NCBI GenBank assembly: GCA_001179505.1
Contig: CDMY01000403.1
Span: forward strand, 4,711-68,710
Origin: Vitrella brassicaformis
Lineage: Eukaryota > Sar > Vitrellaceae
Length of the DNA: 64,000 nt
Reading direction: 5' to 3'
In this document: positions 11,449-22,966 of the stretch, piece by piece
Layout of the letters: each line of letters opens with the position of its first letter
How positions within the stretch are numbered: the stretch's first letter is position 1
Program-made: the position numbers and the translations under genes
The notes under the pieces: generated by a model
Databases searched by the model: none
Seen by the model: only the letters and a program-made list of their open reading frames with translations
Told to the model about the DNA's origin: nothing

Positions 11449-14252
11449 ATGGTCTCAACTTTCCTCGCCGGGACGACTTTCCTCCTTTTCCAGCTCCTCT
11501 GTCACGCTGATGAGGGCGACGCCTTCGTCCGTGTCCCTCCCGACATCGGCCAGCCTGACGCGGTGGTGCCCGACGAGGATCCCTACGACTTCAACAAAGC
11601 CACAGTGGCCCTCGCCACGGCCGAGTACACGACCGTGATTGACAAGGCGACGGGCCTCAGCTGGCCAGTGGAGACCAAGAAACAGCCCCATGGCGGCTAC
11701 GAGTACCTGTTCCCCGTCCCTGGCGCCAAATACGTGTCGCGGCACACGACCATTGCCGTGAGGGATGGGCGGAAGGTGGACGACCTCAGTGGTAAAGCCG
11801 GTGCGATCACTGTTACTGGGGCGGGTGGCCGGGCGGTGGGGGGCACGCTGGTCCTGGCTGATGACCGCAAGACCGTCATCTTCGCGCCGACGGAGCCCTT
11901 TCAGCCGCTGGAGGGTGTCACCGTCAGCATCAATCAGCAGCTGTCGCCAAGCTGGGGAGGGGGTGAGGAGGGAGATCACGCCTTCGAGTGGACATTCAGC
12001 ACTGCGGCATCGGCCACCGCCGCCCTTGGCGTCTCGGAGGCCGTGCAATGGGAGGCTGATTTTTCGCAGGACCACAGGTCATGCGCCATGAGCCCCAATG
12101 AGACCATCGGAGCAGATGCAGCCCCCCAGCGCAAGCAGGGGAGGAGGAAGGGGAAAGGGAGGAGGAAGGGGAAAGGCAAAGGCAAAAAGGACAAGAAGCT
12201 CAATGAGGATAAACCGGACGACGACCCGTCGATCATCCGCTACCCCAGGCCATGGTACCGCACCGTCTCTCAAGAGTTCCCCGTTTATGAGGCTTACGTC
12301 GACAACGGGGCGGCGGCAGGCAGCCGTGCCAAGGGCAGCAATCCCGACTCCGCACCGGCCTTCCTGTCCCCCTCCCCGCCGCCTTCCCTTATGCCCGGCG
12401 ACGCGCCCCTCCATTTTTTTGGCGACATGCTGCCCCACCCGTACGTGGTCATTTTGGACGGAGCTGGCGACATTGTCTACCACCGCCGGCTGCTGGATGG
12501 CACGGTGGGATCGGACTTCCGCGTGCAGCCCAATGGCCGTCTCAACTACCTGAATGGCGCCAGGAAATGGACGTTCCGAGACCCGAATCGCCATGGGGTG
12601 GAGATGAGCCTCTCCTACGAGCCTGTGGCCGAGCACAGGGCTCGGCACGGATATCTGAGTGACAACCACCACATGGACTTGATGGCCGACGGACGTGTGC
12701 TGACGTGTGTGTATGACTGGCAGCGGGCGGTGCCTATCGACTCGGCCGACGGCATTGCGGGGGTGGTGGTGCAGGAGACGGACAAGACAGGCAACGTCAT
12801 ATTTGAGGTGCGGTGGCATGCCATGGACACATCCACTCCCACTCCCATTCACACACTCTCTCGTGTGCTGTGCTGTGCTGTGCTGTGTGTGCTGCGTCGT
12901 GCTGCAGTGGCGTGCGTTGGACTATCTGGAGGTGCCTCGGCCAGAGCACCAGCCGCACCAGCGTGGCGACCAGCCCGGTGATTTCTTCCACATCAACAAC
13001 TGCGAGTACACCCCCGACGGCCACATCATCATCTCGCTCAAGGACTTCCACCAAGCCATCCTGATCAGCAGACAAGTAAGTAACCATCCTACCTACCTCA
13101 CCCCACATACATATCACCCGTACTCTTTCTCTCACACCCATTCGCTCGTGTGAGCTGCAGACGGGCAAGATCCTGTGGAAGCTCGGCGGGCGTGATTCGA
13201 CCTTCACGTTCACCAACGAGGAGTGGGGCGAGATGCCGTTCCGCCGGCAGCACAAGGCGCACCAGCTGGGGAATGGCAATGTGCTCATGTGGGACAACTG
13301 GGAGGAGGAGGTGCCCGGCGGAGCGCCCGAGGGCAGGCGGTGGTCAAGGGCGGTGGAGTACCAGCTGGACCTCGACAAGAAGACTGCTACCAAAGGTGAC
13401 TGACTGACCAGTGATTATTGGGCTATGTCATGCAGCAATGGTGTCTTTGTGTGCGGTTGGTTGGTTGGGATGTGTGTATGTATGTCAGTCTGGGAGTACA
13501 CCCCCTCCCCTCCTCTGTACTCTCGCTGCTGCGGCAGCATCCAGCGGATGCACAACGGCAACACGGCAATGGCACTAGGTAGGTGGAAGGGAATGCAGGG
13601 AGGGAGGCAGGCAGGCGAGCTACACACGCACAACCGTCCATCTTTGTGCCGTGCAGGTGCGGTGCCTCGCAAGGAGAACAACCCCTTCTTTCTGGAGGTG
13701 TCGCCCGACGGCCACATCGTCCGCCAACTCACCTCCAACAGCGCACGCTCATTCCGCGCCTTCATGATGCCCTTCAGAGGCACCTCCAGCCAGCCGGCCA
13801 GACTGGTGGTGTGCGACGACGGTGGGCTGGGGCAGGAGGTGGGGGCCACGCTGCACATGTCAGCCAACGGTGTGAGCGGCATCGTGCGGTGGGAGGTGTA
13901 CGGCAGTCGTGATAGGGCAGCGCTGGAGACCATGGAGAAAAGACTTCTCAGGAAGAGTATCACGTGAGCTGCAGACACAGATGTGCACTTTAATAGTCAA
14001 CGTGGCTGGGGTGTGGTGTGGTGTGTGGTGTGGTGTGGTGTTGCTCCCATGCAACGGACTGCAGCCGTCGGTACTACGAGCACGCCATCCCGCTTAGCGA
14101 CGTCCTGCCGGCGGAAAAGAAAGAGGGCGACTTTTACCTGAGGGCTGTGCCCATCGTCGGTGAAGACGAGAAGAAGGGCGTGGCTTCCAAAGTGCTCAGA
14201 CGTAAGCGCCTCCAAACAACACATTCACACATGTGTATGTGGGCACGTCCGT

Positions 14253-14283
<31 letters not shown>

Positions 14284-14605
14284 CGTGTGGGCACTGATGG
14301 CGTCAGTTCGGCTGTCCCACCCACACGCCCTGGCCTGCCGATGCTTCGACTTCGACATTGCCCACATAGCTGACGAGAAATCCGTCATCAAGACTATGCA
14401 GATCGCTCACAAGGGCGGCCCCTCTCTGCTGGTGATGGAGAGAATGGCGAGGTGCCGGCAGGCATGCACGAAACCGTCGTGCAAGTCATTTTCGTTTGAT
14501 GAGAAGACCGGCGAGTGTCGGCTGCTGAGCAAGGCGGGCACGAGGGAGGCCAGGGGCGGGAGTGTCTCTGGACTGGCGGAGTGCGAGCCGGCGACGATTG
14601 ACTGA
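11449..14605 (+). CDS. Secreted arylsulfotransferase-like (ASST) protein with Cys-rich C-terminal tail, 864 aa
   Basis: Seven exons, all in phase: 11449-12807, 12908-13075, 13161-13395, 13489-13578, 13657-13963, 14065-14201, 14307-14605. It opens with a signal peptide (MVSTFLAGTTFLLFQLLC). A Lys/Gly-rich linker (KGKGRRKGKGKGKKDKK) lies near residues 225-245. The central part has the WD-like repeat features of the arylsulfotransferase family: DNHHMDLMADGRVL, VVQETDKTGNVIFEWRALDY, HINNCEYTPDGHIIISLKDF, TGKILWKLGG, HKAHQLGNGNVLMWDN. The last exon has six Cys, including CRQACTKPSCKSFSFDEKTG, which resembles a PAN/apple domain, a carbohydrate- or protein-binding module. Role inferred: sulfate transfer, or a beta-propeller scaffold, outside the cell or in the endomembrane system. 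Whether the catalytic His of bacterial ASST is kept needs an alignment. Confidence 0.8.
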
Positions 14606-15576
14606 TTGAACGGCTGGCCGGCCAAGTGGGGTGTGCGTTTTGTACTCAAGTGTGTGTATGTGTGTATGTGTCGTCTGTACTGTGTCTGTCGTCTGTCGCT
14701 GGCATATTTGTCCACCTGTGGCCGCGTATTTGTGTATTCATTTGTGGACTCTCTCTTGGCGTGCCTGCATTGCTATGTGCGGGACACTAGTGTTAGTGTG
14801 TGTGGTGTGCAGGGAATTCATTCATGCTCATTGGGGTGGGTGGATGCAATGCATGGCCGGATGCATGTAGTGATGTGTCGAGTCGAAGTGGTGTGATATC
14901 AATGTCTTGACTGACATATAGCCATGAAGGAATGAAGGAATGAGCCGTGTACATAGCCACATAACATAAAAACACGAGACACGCATACAGTATATCCACA
15001 CATCACATGCACGTCAATCCGCTCACATCAATGAATCAGCCAGCCAGACAGCCACGCACATGGGAGGGAGAGTGAGCAGCCGTGCCGTGGCCACAACAGA
15101 AGTACCAAGTGCTGCTGGCTGTGTACGTACGTGGTGTGAATGGTCGCTTCACACTCATGTACACAGTTCCTGCCTTGAATGAGCTGTTCGTTGTCTGTTC
15201 TCTGATGGATGGATAAACCTATCCCCTGTCTCATTACGTCGTGCTGATGGCAGCTAACGGGAAAACCGCTCCCATCTCCTAAGTGTGTGTCAGGCGAGGG
15301 GGTGCGTGCTGGTGAGTGGGTGACAGGCTAGAGGGAATGGCCAGCTAGGGGGGTGGGCAGGCCGGCGGTGCTCTCAGCGGACGGTGCACATCACAATACA
15401 AACGACGCTACCTAGAAGGCAATCCAGCCAGCCAGCCAGCCAGGCAGGAGAAAGCGTGAGGAAGAGAAGGGAAAAGACGACGAGCGAGCAGGCAGACACC
15501 GACACCCCATTCCCCTCTCTCCCATTATCTCCTTCCGTCTTGAGTTTCCCTGTTGAGTTCCCCTCTTGTCTCCCTA
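14606..15576. other. convergent intergenic region
   Basis: It lies between the stops of the sulfotransferase-like gene and the gene at 15577-16264. TG-rich stretches, CCAG and TCTC repeats are present. No gene is seen. Confidence 0.5.
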
Positions 15577-16264
15577 TCAGATTCCGTTGTTGTATTTGGC
15601 GTTGGCGTGTTTGTTGTTGCACACCACGCTGGGGCCGGCTTTCTTGATCTTCTCCGCCAGCACCGATGCCATCTTTTCGGCCACCGGAGCCCTTGCCATG
15701 GGCAACTCGTGCTCACGCAACGTCACACGCTGCAGCCGGGAGGTCTTGTTGCCGCTCACCGGCGCACTGGCTGCTGCAGCCGATGATGACGCACTCTGAG
15801 AGGCGTCGTGAGGCAGACCAACCTGCATGCACAAAGAAAAGAGACGTCACATTTGTGTCCATTGGCTTAGCTCTCGCTCGCTTCCTCACCTTGCTGCCCG
15901 TGGTGTTGTTCTCTTTGCCCTGGTTCCCATTGTTGTCGTCCGGGGCCGCCTGGCCACCACCGGCGGCCGTCCACATGCGACGCTGACTCGTCTCGTCCCG
16001 GACGGACCAGCCCACATGTGCATCGCTGCCGCTTGCGCTGCTAGACTCCTGCTGTGGGGCTGCTGCGGCACCCTGCTCTTGGTCCATGGCGCGGTTCCGC
16101 TGACGTCGAGCGGCACGACGTCGCCGGCTTGTGGGCTCTTTCTTGACGTCCTCTGTCATGGGCTGCGGCAGGGGCATCATATCAGGGTTGTGAGCCCCCA
16201 TCACGTAGGCGAATCGCATGAGGAAGAAGAATGCCTTGGGCCAGGCGTGGAAACGCTGCGGCAT
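15577..16264 (-). CDS. Unknown small basic protein, two exons
   Basis: Exons 15900-16264 (start assumed at MPQRFHAWPKAFFFLMRFAY) and 15577-15822, joined in phase 0 (GSK/VGLPHDAS). A short hydrophobic N-terminus is followed by a strongly basic cluster (SRRRRAARRQRNRA), a Gln/Ser/Ala-rich middle, and a C-terminus with MARAPVAEKMASVLAEKIKK. I recognise no family. The basic cluster could be a nuclear or RNA-binding signal. The frame stays open upstream to an ATG at 16519, but that would run into the first exon of the divergent gene, so the internal Met is preferred. The start is uncertain. Confidence 0.5.
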
Positions 16265-16323
16265 GCTGACGGGACGGATAGTTGTGCTCCTTGGACGATG
16301 TCGCAACGATGCGACTGTAACAG

Positions 16324-19300
16324 TTGAAGAGAGCGCTTGCAGTTCAAACTCGAAGCCGAACAGCTGAGGACCTTGGGAAGCGCGGCGTTCAGCGAGCTCA
16401 AAATGGGGCCCCATTGCAATCCGCCCCTCCACCCCGTTCTTCGCCGTCAAATACGCGAATGAACGCCGCTGCTGATCAATCCGCTGCTGAACCCGGCCCG
16501 GCAGAGTCACAGAAGACAACTGAACACTGTCAACCGCTTCCGCTCCCTATCCCGGAGTCGGTCCTTGCTCACCTGCCCTGCATTCCGCGCACCTCCCCTT
16601 CACTCAGAGCACGCAAACGCCTCCTCAACTTCGTCCACAACACGCCAATACTCGACGAACACTATCGCATCGACGCAGAGGAGGTCGCGGTCTTCAGCGG
16701 CGGACATGTGAGCACATTTTGTCCATGCGCGGAGGGCAAGGCGAGAGTGTGGGTCAAGATGGTGTTCAATGGCGGCGAGAGGAGGGTAGAGGCCTTTCTG
16801 AGAGAGGCCCTGATGCTCACTCGTGTATGCAGGAATGCCAGGGGGCTGCTGCCTGTCGAGAGAGTTGGTGTTGCCGTGCACAATGAACAGTGGAGATACG
16901 TGGCTGACAAGGGCTGGGAGCGACACCACGCTGCAGACGGAGACAACCAAAATGCTTGTGGCGTCATGGCAATGGACAGGACAATCAACTTTAACCATCT
17001 TCCTCTCAGCAACGTGGAAGAGGCTCTTTCTATGGGGATGTCTCATCTGTCTGACATGCTTGTGGGGCTGAAGGAGCGCGGCAGCGATGAAAAAAGGGAG
17101 GACCCGGAGGGGGACGCCACAGAGAGGGACCGTCAAGAGAGGGAAGATTCTCACAGGGTGGTTGCCGCGTTGCCTGACCGGGCCAGATATCTAGTGGTGA
17201 AGGTACTGTGTGGAACAGCACAGATGTGGAACAGCACTCTCAGGACCAGCACGGTATCTTTGGATGGATGCAGCTCCTATGGATAATCGACCTTCTCAAG
17301 TCGCTCGGTGATTCCACACACAGGGATTGACTCATGACGGAGAAAACAGTGTTTGTGGTGGTGCAGAGAACCACCACGATCAGCACCTCCTGCACAGCCA
17401 CCTGTCTCTTAAGGACCTCTGCCTCCTCCCCTCTCCGTCATCAGCCTTCATTCCCCCGCCCCCTCCACCCCCGCCCCCACCGCCACCGGTCCCCACATTC
17501 CTTCCGCCACCAGAGCCCATCGAGCAGCCCCCAACACGTAGGCATGCAGTCGTTGAATATATGGATCGCCACTCTGTGTCTTTTGATCAGCAAAGTCGCC
17601 GCCCAGCCGGGGCCGAGGGAGAGGCAAGGCCAGGGGCAAGAGGAAATCAACAATAATGGCCAAGAAGGCGGCGGAGATCCTGCCTCCACCGCCACCGCAG
17701 CCGGCCGTGCCTGAGAGTGTCATTGAGGATATATTGACGCCTCCCCCGTCCCCGCCCGAGCCAATGCCCGTGAGGAGATTCCCTTTCGATGTATCGCCTG
17801 CATGGTACGCTTGGAGAGGCGTCCATGCCCCACTTCAGTTTGGCTGTGTTTAACAGGGTTGCCTTCATGGACTGGCAGGGCGTTGTGTGTGCGCCAAGGG
17901 ATAATCGGGGGCAAGACCCAGTGATGGTCCAGGCCCCATTGCCCTCGCGGGAGCTCCGTGACTTCATCCAAGAACAGTGTAACAGAGAGAGGCTGTCGCT
18001 TGTGAAGAGAGACACGCCAATGACGGACAAGTGGTGGACGGCGTGGGTCAAGGCCCACAGTGACGAAGACTGGATGAAGGGCACCGAGGCGATGCGAGAC
18101 ACGATGGCCGACGAGACGCTGAGAGAAGGCCTCCTGGACAGCCTCTTAAGAGCTGCGCCCGAGAGGGTGAGTGAGTGAGACAGAGAGAGACATCCCCCGT
18201 CTCTGTGTGTGGATGCAAAGAGTTGCATCCAGGTCATCGAGTACGCGAAGGCTTCGCTGGGCGAAGCCATTGCGGAGAACCGCGATCGCGTGGGTGGGTG
18301 TGGCATCGGCCCCTGGACAGATGTGTATGCAGTCGGGATGGTCATGTATGAGCTGCTCACTGGTAGAGAACCCGTTTTGTCAGCCACACGTTTTGATTTC
18401 ATGTGTCTGCTGCTCAGGCTCTTTGCCGCACTGCAGCACGCTGCCCGCGCTACAGGTAGACAGATATGAAGCCCGCAACTGCGCACACGAGCTGCACGTG
18501 TGTGTGTATGTGTTTGTGTGTGTTTGTGTCCTTCCGTCATACAGAAATCTCTTTTACACTTCTCCAGTGAGTGCGCCACAGCCTCAGCAGCTCCCCCCGT
18601 CCCGCCAACCAACACCCGCCCGTCGGCCCCAGACAACGAGTACCCCTTCCTCACATACGATGCATACCTCTGGCCCGATGTCTCGTCTCTCCCGCACACA
18701 CGCCGTGTCTCATCGTCCAGCAGCGCCTCTCGAGCTGGTGGAGAGGACGGCAGCCCCTCTGTGCGTGACGACAGGAGCCCCTCTGCTCGGCTCTCTGTGA
18801 GCAGCTCCTCGGCCCGCTCGTCGACTGTGAGTTTCCCCGGCTCCTCGGTCAGGGACGAGCCGAGCGAGAGCATCGAGGACGCCTTCGTGGTAAGGATGCA
18901 TGACGAACAGGTGGCAATTAAAAAGTCAAAGGCGATCGGGTACAACAGCCTGCAGAAGGCGGGGGCGGCTCTTGTCGTGGCCCTTGAGGATTATGAGAAT
19001 GACATGTGGACATTCCCTCGGTGGGCCGATCTGCACTCACCCCTTCTTTTTCTGCCGGCAAGAAAGAAGCCAGAGACGACACACACAGAAGGGGCGGGGA
19101 GTGGGGTGAGGAGGAAAGGCGGACAGAGGTCTGTCGTTGCTAGGAGAGACGAGCTGCTAGACATCCTGCACGCTGCATGTGCAAAGAAACCATCTCAGAG
19201 ATACCAGAGTGCAGGCGAGATGCGGCAACAACTGGTGAGTAGAATTATTTCAGAAAGACGGTTTCATGATACATCTCGTGGGTCTGTCTCATGCTGTCAA

Positions 19301-19351
19301 CTGCAGGAGGCGTATTTGCGTGACATATTGTCGCTGTGCTTGCAAGAGTGA
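16324..19351 (+). CDS. Divergent protein-kinase-like gene with Pro-rich inserts (possible pseudokinase or pseudogene)
   Basis: Kinase subdomains can be followed in order across several exons. N-lobe: ARVWVKMVFN (Lys strand) and VEAFLREALMLTRVC (Glu helix), then a hinge-like CGVMAMDRTIN. Helix E: WMQLLWIIDLLKSL. Catalytic-loop equivalent: LLHSHLSLKDLCLL near 17393-17434. Magnesium-loop equivalent: VAFMDWQGVV near 17860. Helix F: WTDVYAVGMVMYELLTGREP (about 18316-18375). Last helices: LLDILHAACAKKPSQRYQSA before 19230, ending EAYLRDILSLCLQE at 19351. A (Pro)n run interrupts the part after the catalytic loop, and a Ser-rich insert follows helix F. The HRD Asp and DFG motif are not canonical. The start may be 16324 or 16459. 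The exon joins at 17190-17324 do not phase cleanly, so decay is possible. Confidence 0.5.
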
Positions 19352-19460
19352 CTATCAGGTCTAGCACTAGCAAGCACCGCTAGTCTTCATGTACGTGCAC
19401 ACTTCCAGCGCGTTCATGCAGCCTTTACAGGTCGTCCCACATGGACCTACCAGATGTCCT

Positions 19461-20326
19461 TCACCAATTCGACGTCCAGATGTCCTTCACCATTTCGACC
19501 CATATAATTGCCAAAAGCACCAGAAGGGCAACAACCGGATACCCATACAGTGTCCAGGGCAGAAATCCGAATAAGATCATGGAACCCCAACCCGGCAGGA
19601 CCTGGACCACGGCTTTCTTGAATACAAGGGTCAGGCCCAAGATTGGGAAATAGGCGACGGCCGAAGTGATCATGACCTTATTGACACCGCGTATCATCCC
19701 CCGTGCGCCTGTCCATATACACACACAACAAATTGAATGTGTATGGACACTGTCCATCCAGACCAGCAGAGGACACAAAACACGCGTCTACGTGCGTGTG
19801 TGGGTTTTTTACTGTCAAGATTGATGTCGACACTGGGCAGTGGAATGCTGCTCAGCGACTCTGCATGGAGGCACCGATAGACACACACATGACATACATG
19901 CCTCTTCTCGTGCACATCTCGGCAGCAAGAGCTCGAGCGACACTCACGTTGCATCAGCTCGATCGCGCCGGGTGTCCTCTCCTCCTGCAGCCATGCATAT
20001 CTCGCCTGCAGGTCATTGAGTTGCTCCTGCAGTGTCCTGATGTGCTCGAGCGACGCCCTTTCCCTCTTCTCGGACCTCGCCAGGCGGTCAGCCAAGGGCA
20101 AGCTGGCGTCATCTTCCCACTGAGTGAGTGCATGGACAAAAGCAGATCATCCATCCATTGGATGCATCAGATCAAGTCGCTGCGTGCTTGCCTGTGTCCG
20201 CTTGTCGCTCGGCGGTTGTTTGCCATGGCTGCGCACGACGGCCCGTACTGCCGCATCCATCGACGGCAAAAAAGAATGAATTCTCGGCAAGATCGACAGA
20301 AAGCCGAGCAACAAAAACAGCCGCAT
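19461..20326 (-). CDS. 184-aa signal-peptide / coiled-coil / two-TM protein, copy 1
   Basis: Exons 20192-20326, 19948-20119, 19461-19708, all in phase. Exon 1 encodes a signal peptide (MRLFLLLGFLSILPRIHSFL). Exon 2 encodes a charged coiled coil (LARSEKRERASLEHIRTLQE, then QLNDLQARYAWLQEE). Exon 3 encodes two hydrophobic helices around VMITSAVAYFPILGLTLVF and LYGYPVVALLVLLAIIWVEM, separated by a loop containing FGFLPWTLYGY. The first intron starts GC (CAG/GCAAGC), a GC-AG intron. No family is recognised. The layout suggests an endomembrane or plastid-membrane protein with a lumenal or stromal coiled coil. It is divergently paired with the gene at 20490. Confidence 0.65.
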
Positions 20327-20489
20327 GGTATGCACACCGCCTTCAAACAGACTCATCCGTCGTTTTGTCGTCTCCTCGCGTTCGATTGCGAGCTCAGAGA
20401 GAGGTGTTTTGTCTCTCTCGAATATTTAGAGAAAGGCGCTCGGAGAAGGTGAAAAGAGATCTGTTGTGGTGGTCGATACAGCGATAGGT

Positions 20490-20764
20490 ATGATGCGTGA
20501 CTTTCTTGTCACTCACGCTCTCCTGGTGATGGCCCTGACAGGCGCGTCAGTCACAGGTGATACCCTCCCTCATACACACGGACAGACACACACCCCTTGA
20601 CATCACCTCTTTCATGCACAACTCTGCGCGCGTGTGTGTGTGTTGTGTCCGTCGCTGCAGGCGAAACAGGCGAGGCACGTGATGAGGACATAATGGGGAC
20701 AGTCAGTGTGAGTGAGAGGGCCGACTTGATGTACCCTCACCGAGTTCCGGACTCTCACAACTAA
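20490..20764 (+). CDS. Small secreted peptide gene, copy 1 (alternative 3' end possible)
   Basis: Exon 20490-20556 encodes a signal peptide (MMRDFLVTHALLVMALTGAS). It is joined in phase 1 to 20661-20764 (GETGEARDEDIMGTVSVSER) and ends at TAA 20762-20764, giving 56 aa. A donor near 20710 would instead allow splicing to a downstream exon, seen intact beside the second copy at 22627-22800. There is no known family. The start codon lies 163 bp from that of the minus-strand gene. Confidence 0.4.
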
Positions 20765-20835
20765 TCTGGGGGGCGAGAACTCCGGTGGCCAAGATGACAC
20801 TGGTGGGCAGACTTGGCAAACTCGCACTTGACAAT

Positions 20836-21135
20836 NNNNNNNNNNNNNNNNNNNNNNNNNNNNNNNNNNNNNNNNNNNNNNNNNNNNNNNNNNNNNNNNN
20901 NNNNNNNNNNNNNNNNNNNNNNNNNNNNNNNNNNNNNNNNNNNNNNNNNNNNNNNNNNNNNNNNNNNNNNNNNNNNNNNNNNNNNNNNNNNNNNNNNNNN
21001 NNNNNNNNNNNNNNNNNNNNNNNNNNNNNNNNNNNNNNNNNNNNNNNNNNNNNNNNNNNNNNNNNNNNNNNNNNNNNNNNNNNNNNNNNNNNNNNNNNNN
21101 NNNNNNNNNNNNNNNNNNNNNNNNNNNNNNNNNNN
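20836..21135. other. assembly gap, 300 N
   Basis: The run of N is exactly 300 long and is flanked by identical sequence. Nothing can be said about its content, or whether it exists. Confidence 0.99.
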
Positions 21136-22563
21136 GCGCGTTCATGCAGCCTTTACAGGTCGTCCCACATGGACCTACCAGATGTCCTTCACCAATTCGA
21201 CGTCCAGATGTCCTTCACCATTTCGACCCATATAATTGCCAAAAGCACCAGAAGGGCAACAACCGGATACCCATACAGTGTCCAGGGCAGAAATCCGAAT
21301 AAGATCATGGAACCCCAACCCGGCAGGACCTGGACCACGGCTTTCTTGAATACAAGGGTCAGGCCCAAGATTGGGAAATAGGCGACGGCCGAAGTGATCA
21401 TGACCTTATTGACACCGCGTATCATCCCCCGTGCGCCTGTCCATATACACACACAACAAATTGAATGTGTATGGACACTGTCCATCCAGACCAGCAGAGG
21501 ACACAAAACACGCGTCTACGTGCGTGTGTGGGTTTTTTACTGTCAAGATTGATGTCGACACTGGGCAGTGGAATGCTGCTCAGCGACTCTGCATGGAGGC
21601 ACCGATAGACACACACATGACATACATGCCTCTTCTCGTGCACATCTCGGCAGCAAGAGCTCGAGCGACACTCACGTTGCATCAGCTCGATCGCGCCGGG
21701 TGTCCTCTCCTCCTGCAGCCATGCATATCTCGCCTGCAGGTCATTGAGTTGCTCCTGCAGTGTCCTGATGTGCTCGAGCGACGCCCTTTCCCTCTTCTCG
21801 GACCTCGCCAGGCGGTCAGCCAAGGGCAAGCTGGCGTCATCTTCCCACTGAGTGAGTGCATGGACAAAAGCAGATCATCCATCCATTGGATGCATCAGAT
21901 CAAGTCGCTGCGTGCTTGCCTGTGTCCGCTTGTCGCTCGGCGGTTGTTTGCCATGGCTGCGCACGACGGCCCGTACTGCCGCATCCATCGACGGCAAAAA
22001 AGAATGAATTCTCGGCAAGATCGACAGAAAGCCGAGCAACAAAAACAGCCGCATGGTATGCACACCGCCTTCAAACAGACTCATCCGTCGTTTTGTCGTC
22101 TCCTCGCGTTCGATTGCGAGCTCAGAGAGAGGTGTTTTGTCTCTCTCGAATATTTAGAGAAAGGCGCTCGGAGAAGGTGAAAAGAGATCTGTTGTGGTGG
22201 TCGATACAGCGATAGGTATGATGCGTGACTTTCTTGTCACTCACGCTCTCCTGGTGATGGCCCTGACAGGCGCGTCAGTCACAGGTGATACCCTCCCTCA
22301 TACACACGGACAGACACACACCCCTTGACATCACCTCTTTCATGCACAACTCTGCGCGCGTGTGTGTGTGTTGTGTCCGTCGCTGCAGGCGAAACAGGCG
22401 AGGCACGTGATGAGGACATAATGGGGACAGTCAGTGTGAGTGAGAGGGCCGACTTGATGTACCCTCACCGAGTTCCGGACTCTCACAACTAATCTGGGGG
22501 GCGAGAACTCCGGTGGCCAAGATGACACTGGTGGGCAGACTTGGCAAACTCGCACTTGACAAT
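21136..22563. repeat. right copy of the exact 1428-bp duplication
   Basis: It is identical to 19408-20835 and continues into unique sequence after 22563. Confidence 0.9.
21189..22054 (-). CDS. 184-aa signal-peptide / coiled-coil / two-TM protein, copy 2 (identical to copy 1)
   Basis: Exons 21920-22054, 21676-21847, 21189-21436, the copy-1 coordinates plus 1728. The sequence is identical, including the GC-AG first intron. It is probably the same locus assembled twice. Confidence 0.6.
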
Positions 22564-22800
22564 GGTCCTTTCGTGCGTTTGTCCATTCGTTCGTTCGTTC
22601 GTTCGTGTGTGTGTGTGTGTGCAGGTGATTCAGTGCGGTCACTTGTGCCCGGCCTCATGGTCGGTGATGGCGATGCGATGGATGCGGAAACAGAGCTGAC
22701 CCGCGAGGGCAGCCCACTCGATGTCGGATCTGGCAGCAGCCACCATAATGGCAATGGCGATTCCACCAGCACCCAGAGGCTTCGGGGTCGGCCGCCGTGA
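22218..22800 (+). CDS. Small secreted peptide gene, copy 2, with optional third exon
   Basis: Exons 22218-22284 and 22389-22492 match copy 1. Beyond the duplicated segment lies a further open stretch after a TG-repeat acceptor: 22627-22800, reading DSVRSLVPGLMVGDGDAMDA and ending RLRGRPP before TGA. A phase-1 donor at about 22437 would join ...MGTVS to DSVRSLV and yield a longer acidic protein. Both ends are plausible. No family is recognised. Confidence 0.4.
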
Positions 22801-22966
22801 CTGCACTGTTTGCTGTGCGTGTTGATAGATATGAGAAGGGATGCGTGCGTGTTGTTGGCTGCATAATTCAGACATGATTGGTGGATGCATGTATGCTTCA
22901 ACGGGCACGCAACAGGACAGACAGACTGCTCGACAGACAGACTGCTCGATGGATTGACGTCACTCA

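Larger units (their letters stand above)
19408..20835. repeat. left copy of an exact 1428-bp duplication flanking the gap
   Basis: The bases 19408-20835 recur at 21136-22563 with a constant offset of 1728. Both copies abut the N run: the left copy ends at its first N and the right copy begins after its last N. All open frames read in one copy reappear in the other. This is what an assembler leaves when two contig ends overlap but are not merged. Confidence 0.9.

Noticed and set aside
21189-22054. Counting copy 2 of the 184-aa gene as an independent paralogue
   Set aside because: Its sequence and flanks match copy 1 and both abut the gap, so an assembly duplicate is more likely.
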